From the NCBI RefSeq assembly GCF_013608025.1, contig NZ_VDLV01000020.1, positions 24,501-88,500 of the forward strand: DNA of 64,000 nucleotides. The letters run 5' to 3'. A program made the position numbers and the translations under genes. Under the pieces are notes generated by a model. The model saw only the letters and a list, made by a program, of their open reading frames with translations. It had not been told where the DNA came from and did not search any database. Positions 57,851 through 64,000 of the stretch are shown piece after piece (position 1 is the first letter of the stretch; every line of letters starts with the position of its first letter). The DNA comes from Pseudomonas brassicacearum subsp. neoaurantiaca (GTDB lineage Bacteria; Pseudomonadota; Gammaproteobacteria; Pseudomonadales; Pseudomonadaceae).

Positions 57851-57962
57851 GACGCAATCCTTGTTATGTGCGAGCCGCGAACGGCAACCCGTACAAAATA
57901 GGCTCCGGCTGTTCGGAATATCAAGCACCCAGAGACAATAAACATCTGGCATAGAACGCACT

Positions 57963-58048
57963 GTGGGAGCGAGCTTGCTCGCGATAGCGTCAGGTCAGCA
58001 GCATCGATGCAGCTGATACACCGCTATCGCGAGCAAGCTCGCTCCCAC
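57963..58048. repeat. REP doublet, family A, convergent
   Basis: Arms GTGGGAGCGAGCTTGCTCGCGA and complement, between the kinase gene stop and the GS-family gene. Confidence 0.9.
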
Positions 58049-58075
58049 AGGGCTCTGTACCGACCGAAGATTGGC

Positions 58076-58768
58076 TCAGGGCAGATAAAGCCTGAACACC
58101 CCACCGCCCAGCACACCACCATTGGCAATCTCGGTACGCCCGCTCAAGCCGCCACGCTGGTGCAGCCCGGCGATCCTGGCGGCGAAATACAGGCCCAGCC
58201 CGGTGCTGCCGCTGCTGTGGTTGATGCCCTGCACGTACTCGGCCTGACGCTCGATCATCTCGGGCGGGTAACCTTCGCCATCATCATTGATGGTCAACAC
58301 AAGCTGCCCGGCCTCATCGCTCACGCTGATCAGCAACGCCTGCCGCGCATGGCGAATGGCGTTGTTGATCGTGTTATCGAGCACCGAAGCAATCAGCTCA
58401 CGGTCGAAGAAACCCAGCGGGCTCAGCGGATCGACTTCGTAAGTGGCCATGATCCCGCGACTGCGAAACACGTCCTGGTGGCCGGCCAGTTGCGCTTCGA
58501 TGAAGTCATCCAGTTCGTGATACGCCGGATGCAATGGCAGCTGGTTGACGCCCAGTTTGTAGAGTCCCAGCAATTGCACCAACAGACCATTGAGGTGGGC
58601 GAACTCGAACTCCATCACGCCTTGTTCCGAGGTCTGCCGCTCGCGCTCCGGCATGCGCTCGAGCCATTGCGTATGCGCCTGCATGAGCAAGGTCAGGGAG
58701 TTTTTCATGTCGTGCACGGTAGACGCGATCACCGTGGAAAAATCGAGTGCCTGTTCGCTGTCATTCAT
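58076..58768 (-). CDS. Cytoplasmic histidine kinase, partner of the receiver-TPR protein
   Basis: 230 residues from MNDSEQALDFSTVIASTVHDMKNSLTLL: HisKA-like His19 in VHDMKNSL, HATPase with DNTINNAIRHARQ, NDDGEGYPPEMI and SGSTGLGLYFAARI. No TM helix and no sensory domain, so it must be controlled by partners. ATG overlaps the stop of the receiver-TPR gene by 8 bases. The signal and output are unknown. Confidence 0.88.
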   Translation of the reverse strand: MNDSEQALDFSTVIASTVHDMKNSLTLLMQAHTQWLERMPERERQTSEQGVMEFEFAHLNGLLVQLLGLYKLGVNQLPLHPAYHELDDFIEAQLAGHQDVFRSRGIMATYEVDPLSPLGFFDRELIASVLDNTINNAIRHARQALLISVSDEAGQLVLTINDDGEGYPPEMIERQAEYVQGINHSSGSTGLGLYFAARIAGLHQRGGLSGRTEIANGGVLGGGVFRLYLP

Positions 58769-60368
58769 CGCCAAATGCCTTGCTTCGCAGTTTTTGATAA
58801 CGCGCATGACGCGCATCGGTGTCGGGCATCATGCCCACCAGTTTCAGGCAGGCGCGGCATTCCTGCAGCAGCTCCGATTCCACACTGGTATCGGTGCCAT
58901 GCAGCAGGGATTGCGCCATGTTCAGGGCAATACTGATGTTTTTCGGTTGCATCTTCAGGGCCCGCCGGAACAATTCCCGTGCCTCGGGCAATGCGCCCGT
59001 CTTGTAGACGCGCACGCCTTCGCGGTTCAGCTCGGCGGCGGCATTGCCCTGGTTGAGAATGTTCGGGTCGTCGGTGAGCTTGGCGATGCCTTGCATGACC
59101 GTCGGATCATCACCGTAGATCTCCGCGCAGTTCTTGAGCATCGACTCGCCAGCGCTGGTCTGGCCGAGCATTTGCAGTTGCTTGGCCACCAGCAAGGCGG
59201 CTTCGGCGCTCATGAACTGCTCCATCCCGTCGAGGCGCTGCAAGGCCTGCTCGGTCAGCTTCTCGGCGGTTTCGGCATCGTTGAGCAACAGGCTCGTGGC
59301 TTTCATCAGGCGCGCCCGCACCTGCAGTCCCGGATCGCTGGGGTTTTCCTTCGCCACGGCGCTGAGCGTCGTGTTGATCTCCAGGCGGGTCCGGGTATCC
59401 AGGCCTTTCTCGCTGCCTTTGCTGATCAACGCATGGGCCAGTCCAAGGTTAGTTTCCGGGTCCTTGAAGCGCGACTGGGCGCCCTGCCCCACCGCTTGGC
59501 GATAGGCTTTTGACGCGGTGTCGTAATCCTCGTTGGTCATCGCCAACTTGCCCAACAACGCTTGCCGGCGCACCGCCAGGGGCGACAGGCGCACCGCTTC
59601 TTCCAGCACATTCTGAGCCCGCTTGGTGTCGCCTTCAGCCACCAGCACATCGGCCATGCCGTCGTACAAGGCCGGCATCATCGGAAAGACTTTCAGGGCT
59701 TTTTCATAGACAGCCTTGGCTTCGCCTATCTGCCCGCGCTTGAAGAGCAATTTACCCAACCCTGCGTACGCCCACGGCAACGGGCGATCCGCGATGATGG
59801 AGTTGTACAACCGCTCAAGGGGCTCATTCTGATTCAGGTCGCGCAGCGCATCAGCCCGATAACGCAGGCAAAGCGGCCCATAGCGCGGGTCCTGCTTGCA
59901 CAAGGCGATACAGGCATTGAGCACTTCCATCGGCTTGCCACGATCGAGGGCTTGCAGGATCGGCTTGAGCAGCGTCTTGCGTTGCTCAAGGCGCTCCAAC
60001 CGCTGGGCCAGGCCAGAGCGATTGAAGGGTTTGGTCAGGTATGCATCGGGCTCATGCTCCAAGGCACTGAGCACCATCGCCTGGCTGGTCTCGGCGGTCA
60101 CCATGAGGAAGACGCTTTCATGGCTGATCAGCTTCTCGACCATCAGGTCTTCAAGAACCTGCTGGCCATTCTTGCGCCCGTCGCCAAGGTGATAATCCTG
60201 CAGAATAAAGTCATAGCGCTTCTGCGAGCACATGCGTAGCGCCACTTCACCCGTATCGGCGGTGTCCACGTCCTTGACGCCCAGCTCACGCAGCATGGAC
60301 CGGACGGAACTGCGGAAATCCGAGAAATCATCGACGATCAGAAAACTTTTTTGATGGTACGCCAGCAT
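58761..60368 (-). CDS. Response regulator with TPR output domain
   Basis: 535 residues from MLAYHQKSFLIVDDFSDFRSSVR (the ATG at 60536 rejected, no homologous sequence). Intact receiver: D13 D14, phospho-Asp58 in FILQDYHLGDG, T91, K113 in YLTKPF. After ~150 it is helical with TPR-like repeats (about 160-520; GLGKLLFKRGQIGEAKAVYEKALKV, AELNREGVRVYKTGALPEARELFRRALKMQPKN). No DNA-binding or enzymatic output, so it likely acts by protein-protein interaction. Upstream of and coupled to the kinase. Confidence 0.85.
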   Translation of the reverse strand: MLAYHQKSFLIVDDFSDFRSSVRSMLRELGVKDVDTADTGEVALRMCSQKRYDFILQDYHLGDGRKNGQQVLEDLMVEKLISHESVFLMVTAETSQAMVLSALEHEPDAYLTKPFNRSGLAQRLERLEQRKTLLKPILQALDRGKPMEVLNACIALCKQDPRYGPLCLRYRADALRDLNQNEPLERLYNSIIADRPLPWAYAGLGKLLFKRGQIGEAKAVYEKALKVFPMMPALYDGMADVLVAEGDTKRAQNVLEEAVRLSPLAVRRQALLGKLAMTNEDYDTASKAYRQAVGQGAQSRFKDPETNLGLAHALISKGSEKGLDTRTRLEINTTLSAVAKENPSDPGLQVRARLMKATSLLLNDAETAEKLTEQALQRLDGMEQFMSAEAALLVAKQLQMLGQTSAGESMLKNCAEIYGDDPTVMQGIAKLTDDPNILNQGNAAAELNREGVRVYKTGALPEARELFRRALKMQPKNISIALNMAQSLLHGTDTSVESELLQECRACLKLVGMMPDTDARHARYQKLRSKAFGDE

Positions 60369-60591
60369 CGAGGATGTCCAGGCAAATAAGAAAATGAGCT
60401 CAATGGTAAAAAAACAACACAACACCGCCCCGCAGTCAGGCGAGGCGCGCAGATGATAGACAACCGCGACACCCACCGCGAGCCACTCCGGAACGCCGGA
60501 ACGTCTGGAAAGGGGCCTCATTGGGTTATCGGCCACAAATGGCGATCCGTTAAGGATTCGTGGAGGGGGATCAGGAAGATTGAGGCAGAAA

Positions 60592-60668
60592 TGGTGTCCC
60601 AGGGCAGGTTCGAACTGCCAACCTTCCCCTTAGGAGGGGGATGCTCTATCCAATTGAGCTACTGAGAC
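60592..60668 (-). tRNA. tRNA-Arg (anticodon CCU)
   Basis: On the minus strand: acceptor GTCTCAG/CTGGGAC, D-arm AGCTCAATTGGATAGAGC, anticodon loop CTCCTAA, T-arm GTTCGAA, encoded 3' CCA. 77 nt. Reads AGG codons, rare in this GC-rich organism. Confidence 0.95.
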
Positions 60669-61193
60669 ATGGGTCGACCGCGAGAAACGCGGTGCGTTGG
60701 ACGGCGAGCATGTTAACGGTCAACCCCGACTTTGTCATGCATCCGCCTCTATTAAGTGTAGGCAAATGGTACGGCCCGGTTCTTGCGCCAACCAAACCCT
60801 CGTGACTCCAGCCGCCACTCATCTGTCCCAGGCTTGTCGATCTAGTAAATCGGCCAATTGCCACTATCCTGTACGTAACAAGGAAAGCAGCCGTCTTGTT
60901 CCGTACCCGTTATCCGCCCAACGGTATGGCACAACGACACGATGCAATGGTCACAAATGCGGAACCTGACGGTTTTTTCAAACCAGTCCGCATTTTTTGA
61001 TGAAAGGTGCTGGCATAACGCCTTTACCCGGATCAGAATTTGTCACAGAATTGGCGCCAATGATCTGGCAATTTTGAGGCATGATGCGGGCCTCATGACA
61101 ATTCAGGTTGAACATTTGGCTGCGCGCCTTGTCCTATCGACATCCTGCGGCCAATCCCGAGAACCGCTCCCCTGAACTAACCGGTTAATAAAT
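60669..61193. other. Region without gene between tRNA-Arg and amrZ
   Basis: 525 bases. Contains the tRNA promoter side and the long amrZ upstream region with a candidate AmrZ site at 61012-61022. A 90-codon open frame at 60697-60969 has no recognisable content and is not called. Confidence 0.5.
61012..61022. promoter_or_regulatory. Candidate AmrZ operator upstream of amrZ
   Basis: GGCATAACGCC inside TGGCATAACGCCT matches the AmrZ recognition type GGCA(A/T)AACGCC known from Pseudomonas; 172 bases before the ATG. Suggests autoregulation, which is known for AmrZ. Confidence 0.5.
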
Positions 61194-61520
61194 ATGCGCC
61201 CAATGACAAAGCCAATTTATTCCAGCCGTACGGCTGACAAGTTCGTCGTACGTCTGCCAGACGGAATGCGCGAACGCATTGCCGAGGTGGCTCGTAATCA
61301 TCACCGCAGCATGAACTCCGAAATCATTGCGCGCCTGGAGCAAAGCCTGATTCAGGAAGGTGCATTGGGCGAAGAGCTGAGCATGCGCCTGGACAGCCCG
61401 GAGCTTTCGCTGCATGAGCGCGAGTTGCTTCAACGCTTCCGACAACTTTCCCATCGTCAGCAGAACGCCCTTGTTTCGCTGATCGCCCACGACGCCGAAA
61501 TGGCCGCAGACGCGTCCTGA
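61194..61520 (+). CDS. amrZ: Ribbon-helix-helix regulator AmrZ (AlgZ)
   Basis: Arc-family DNA-binding regulator of alginate, motility and c-di-GMP genes. 108 residues from [52 protein letters not shown]: flexible N-terminus, beta strand KFVVRLP (~16-22), two helices, and a C-terminal tetramerisation region with [35 protein letters not shown]. Terminator follows. Confidence 0.97.
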   Translation: MRPMTKPIYSSRTADKFVVRLPDGMRERIAEVARNHHRSMNSEIIARLEQSLIQEGALGEELSMRLDSPELSLHERELLQRFRQLSHRQQNALVSLIAHDAEMAADAS

Positions 61521-61537
61521 TCTCGTCCAAGATATTA

Positions 61538-61564
61538 AAGCCAGCCTAGTGCTGGCTTTTTTTT
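61538..61564 (+). terminator. Intrinsic terminator after amrZ
   Basis: AAAGCCAGC-CTAGT-GCTGGC stem and TTTTTTTT. Confidence 0.92.
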
Positions 61565-61600
61565 GCCCGAAATTTGGCCGCTTTGAAAAGCAATCGCCCA

Positions 61601-61632
61601 GAAAAAAGCCCGCCGGCGAGGCGGGCTTCTTG
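61601..61632 (-). terminator. Intrinsic terminator after mgtE
   Basis: Minus strand AGCCCGCC/GGCGGGCT stem then TTTTTTC, 10 bases after the mgtE stop. Confidence 0.9.
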
Positions 61633-61641
61633 ATAAGTCAT

Positions 61642-63084
61642 TCAGAGCAGGAAGATCGTCGCCAAGCCCAGGAAGATAAAGAACCCGCCGCTGTCGGTCA
61701 TCGCGGTGATCATCACGCTGGCCCCCATCGCCGGGTCGCGGCCCAGGCGAGCCAGGGTCATGGGAATCAAAACCCCCATCAACGCCGCCAACAACAGGTT
61801 GAGGGTCATCGCGGCGGTCATGACCACGCCCAGCGACCAGCTTCCATAGAGCAGATAGGCCACAACACCAATCACGCCGCCCCAGATGACGCCGTTGATC
61901 AACGCCACCGCCAGTTCCTTGCGCATCAACCGCGACGTGTTACCCGTACTGACCTGGTCCAGCGCCATGGCCCGAACGATCATGGTAATGGTCTGGTTGC
62001 CGGAGTTGCCGCCAATGCCGGCAACGATAGGCATCAATGCCGCCAGTGCTACCAGCTTCTCGATGGAGCCCTCGAACAGACCGATGACGCGGGAGGCGAC
62101 AAACGCGGTGATCAGATTGATCGCCAGCCAGGCCCAGCGGTTACGCAGGGATTTCCAGACAGAAGCAAAAATATCTTCTTCCTCCCGCAGACCCGCCATG
62201 CTGAGGACTTCGCTTTCGCTTTCCTCACGGATCAGGTCAACCATTTCGTCGATGGTGAGACGGCCGATCAGCTTGCCGTTCTTGTCCACCACCGGCGCGG
62301 AAATCAAGTCGTAGCGCTCGAACGCCTGCGCCGCATCGTAGGCATTCTCGTCAGGGTGAAAGCTTACAGGGTCGCTGGCCATCACCTCGGCCACTTGCTT
62401 TTCCGGGTCGTTGACCAGCAAACGCTTGATGGGTAGTACGCCCTTGAGTACGCCGTCATAGTCGACGACGAAGAGTTTGTCGGTATGCCCCGGCAGCTCC
62501 TTGAGACGACGCAAGTAACGCAAGACCACTTCAAGGCTGACGTCCTCGCGGATCGTCACCATCTCGAAGTCCATCAGCGCACCGACCTGCTCCTCGTCGT
62601 AGGACAACGCCGAACGCACACGCTCGCGCTGCTGACCATCGAGGGCTTCCATCAGCTCATGGACAACGTCGCGGGGCAATTCGGGGGCAAGGTCGGCGAG
62701 CTCGTCGGCGTCCATTTCCTTGGCCGCGGCGAGAAGCTCATGATCATCCATGTCGGCGATCAGGGTTTCACGAACCGAGTCGGACACTTCAAGCAAGATG
62801 TCGCCGTCGCGATCAGCCTGGACCAGTTGCCAGACCGTCAGGCGCTCTTCCAGCGGCAAGGCTTCAAGAATGTAGGCGACGTCGGCGGAGTGCAGGTCAT
62901 CGAGCTTGCGTTGCAACTCGACGAGGTTCTGCCGGTGGACCAGGTTCTCGACCCGGTCATGATGCGGACCTTCCTGGCGATGCGTCAGGTCTTCCACGAC
63001 CCGCTGGCGATGCAGCAGCTCAACGACTTGAGCGAGGCGATCCTGAAGGCTTTCCTGCGTTTTTTTTACTTCGATTTCAGTCAT
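61642..63084 (-). CDS. mgtE: Magnesium transporter MgtE
   Basis: Mg2+ channel. 480 residues from MTEIEVKKTQESLQDRLAQ (GTGGAG upstream): N-domain ~30-130 (superhelix; LADLAPELPRDVVHELMEAL), CBS pair ~140-270 (SFHPDENAYDAAQAFERYDLISAPVVDKNGKLIGRLTIDEMVD), plug helix, then five TM (~310-475) with GIGGNSGNQTITMIVRAMA (~335). Whole-length MgtE. A PhoP-like box lies ~210 bases upstream, and a terminator follows. Confidence 0.96.
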   Translation of the reverse strand: MTEIEVKKTQESLQDRLAQVVELLHRQRVVEDLTHRQEGPHHDRVENLVHRQNLVELQRKLDDLHSADVAYILEALPLEERLTVWQLVQADRDGDILLEVSDSVRETLIADMDDHELLAAAKEMDADELADLAPELPRDVVHELMEALDGQQRERVRSALSYDEEQVGALMDFEMVTIREDVSLEVVLRYLRRLKELPGHTDKLFVVDYDGVLKGVLPIKRLLVNDPEKQVAEVMASDPVSFHPDENAYDAAQAFERYDLISAPVVDKNGKLIGRLTIDEMVDLIREESESEVLSMAGLREEEDIFASVWKSLRNRWAWLAINLITAFVASRVIGLFEGSIEKLVALAALMPIVAGIGGNSGNQTITMIVRAMALDQVSTGNTSRLMRKELAVALINGVIWGGVIGVVAYLLYGSWSLGVVMTAAMTLNLLLAALMGVLIPMTLARLGRDPAMGASVMITAMTDSGGFFIFLGLATIFLL

Positions 63085-63405
63085 AGGCGAACTCCACTCC
63101 CAGCAGTGGAGCACGCCGGAAGGATCAATCAGTTAATTCATGATTGGCAAAACAAGCTGTTGAGTAACTACTGGGTAAGTCCATGAAGATATTCCAAAGC
63201 CCCGGCGGGGCTGACGGGCGCAATCATACACCGCTTGGCGCCGTAAAACGTTAAAAAATCATGGCAAGAACAAGCGCTTGCGAGACAAACCTGAACACAG
63301 GCTGAACCTCTGTATTTACGACGACTTATTCTGAAAAGAAAACACACTACCCGGAAAAAATGCAGCGACTAACCTTGCCCGTTCACCGTCAAGGAGGACG
63401 CCAGG
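63085..63405. other. Intergenic region between mgtE and the 63406 gene
   Basis: 321 bases with no gene; contains a compact GC-rich hairpin (AGCCCC-GGC-GGGGCT, 63198-63212) in the mgtE leader and the PhoP-like box. Confidence 0.5.
63291..63307 (-). promoter_or_regulatory. Candidate PhoP box upstream of mgtE
   Basis: Minus strand GTTCAG-CCTGT-GTTCAG: exact 11-base repeat, same orientation as the oprH array. 208 bases from mgtE, 99 from the divergent gene. No clear -10 seen. Confidence 0.5.
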
Positions 63406-63891
63406 ATGCCTGGATGTCGCTGTCTATTTTTGCTCTACGCCCTGCCCTGCCTGCCTCTCTGGGCCGCTGACCACGTTGTGCATCGCTGCGAAGATATCGA
63501 TGGGCAGATCACCTTCACGACCTTGAGCTGCGGCCCGGGAGAAACCCTGACGCTACAGTCGATCCATTCGTTCAGCCCAGGCTACATCGAGCCGATGCTG
63601 CCCGAAGCCGAAAGCCGTGAGACATCCAGCAACAAAACCAGGCGCAAGGAACCGACCATCGTCGGTCGCCTCGAAGACCGCTGCGGGAACCTCATTACCC
63701 CCGGCCAGCGTCGCGAAGCCATCATCAACCAACGGATCATCGCTGGCATGAGCCAGCAGGACGTGGAGAGCGCGCTTGGCAAGCCCGACACGGTCAAGGT
63801 GCGGAATTCGAGCACGCGGTATACCTACAAAACCAAGAAGGGTCGTAGTGCAGAGGTGGTATTCGATGAGAAAGGATGTGTAAAAACCTGA
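63406..63891 (+). CDS. Secreted BamE/SmpA-like hypothetical protein
   Basis: 161 residues from MPGCRCLFLLYALPCLPLWA (signal peptide; CAAGGAGG upstream). A DUF4124-like stretch (HRCEDIDGQITFTTLSC, ~25-42) is followed by a BamE/SmpA-like half: IAGMSQQDVESALGKPDTVKVRNSS (~115-138) and YTYKTKKGRSAEVVFDEKGCV. Possibly an envelope-assembly accessory; not characterised. Terminator follows. Confidence 0.8.
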   Translation: MPGCRCLFLLYALPCLPLWAADHVVHRCEDIDGQITFTTLSCGPGETLTLQSIHSFSPGYIEPMLPEAESRETSSNKTRRKEPTIVGRLEDRCGNLITPGQRREAIINQRIIAGMSQQDVESALGKPDTVKVRNSSTRYTYKTKKGRSAEVVFDEKGCVKT

Positions 63892-63903
63892 ATCGCAGAC
63901 AGC

Positions 63904-63934
63904 AAAAAGCCCGCGTTTAACGCAGGCTTTTTGG
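63904..63934 (+). terminator. Intrinsic terminator after the 63406 gene
   Basis: AAAAAGCCCGCGTTTAACGC stem with AGGCTTTTTGG; could serve both strands. Confidence 0.85.
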
Positions 63935-63938
63935 TGTT

Positions 63939-64000
63939 TGGTGCACTCGACAGGATTCGAACCTGTGACCGCTCGGTTCGTAGCCGAGTACTCTATCCAG
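63939..64000 (-). tRNA. tRNA-Arg (anticodon ACG), partial
   Basis: Minus strand shows anticodon stem-loop CTCGGCTACGAACCGAG, T-arm GGTTCGAATCC, 3' GTGCACCA. 5' half is beyond the window. Confidence 0.95.

Noticed and set aside
60697..60969. 90-codon open frame between the tRNA and amrZ
   Set aside because: No SD, no domain, irregular composition (Cys/Ser-rich).
60697..61175. AlgU-type -35 (GAACC) upstream of amrZ
   Set aside because: No matching -10 at the right spacing, so not claimed.

Overview
The window is chromosomal DNA from a Pseudomonas of the fluorescens group. Evidence: nearly every gene is a recognisable Pseudomonas core gene (gacS, amrZ, oprH-phoP-phoQ, pcpS-type phosphopantetheinyl transferase, dctA, relA, hda); gene neighbourhoods match the known Pseudomonas order (cobO-cobB-bluB-cobD-cobC; cysM-rlmD-relA-mazG; purM-purN); codon use is GC-rich; and about 20 intergenic REP doublets of two sequence families are scattered throughout, as is typical of this group. 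I see no transposase, integrase, prophage, CRISPR array or other sign of a recently acquired island.

Layout. 1-4440 (minus): cobalamin synthesis operon under a cobalamin riboswitch with its own intrinsic terminator. 4593-8169: a hypothetical protein, a PQQ-type sugar dehydrogenase lipoprotein and two tandem NlpC/P60 lipoproteins. 8408-13531: hda, an AI-2E/PerM permease, a DUF2066 protein, then purM-purN. 13540-21147: a DUF3108 protein, a 64-residue protein, and the minus-strand run cysM, rlmD, relA, mazG, DUF2058. 21426-28408: gacS, ldhA, a CxxC protein with a META lipoprotein, a TlpA-like lipoprotein, arsC-wrbA-DUF2069. 28532-36065: a Tag-like glycosylase, ttcA, a Yip1-like membrane protein, sprT, a CoA transferase, dctA, an AraC regulator. 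36252-40793: phoQ-phoP-oprH, a dienelactone-hydrolase family protein and the phosphopantetheinyl transferase. 40923-46979: an RstAB-like two-component system and nrdA with a complex leader. 47254-55006: flagellar/chemotaxis block flgEDCB, cheR, cheV, flgA, flgM, flgN, flgZ. 55070-64000: MFS transporter, glutamine-synthetase-family enzyme, a histidine kinase with a receiver-TPR partner, tRNA-Arg(CCU), amrZ, mgtE, a small secreted BamE-like protein, and the edge of a tRNA-Arg(ACG).

Regulation is the most informative part of this mostly ordinary region. There is a set of sigma-54 promoters (flgB, flgA, dctA) and a FliA promoter (flgM). The oprH promoter carries four PhoP half-sites with exact 11-bp periodicity, and the same GTTCAG-N5-GTTCAG pair occurs upstream of the magnesium transporter mgtE. 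A DnaA box and a pair of NrdR-like boxes 31 bp apart precede nrdA. The flgA sigma-54 promoter is so close to the start codon that a leaderless mRNA is predicted. A REP doublet has become the last ~32 codons of cobB and abuts the bluB start codon. The receiver-TPR/kinase pair at 58076-60368 is the least familiar system here. No wholly new multi-gene system is evident.
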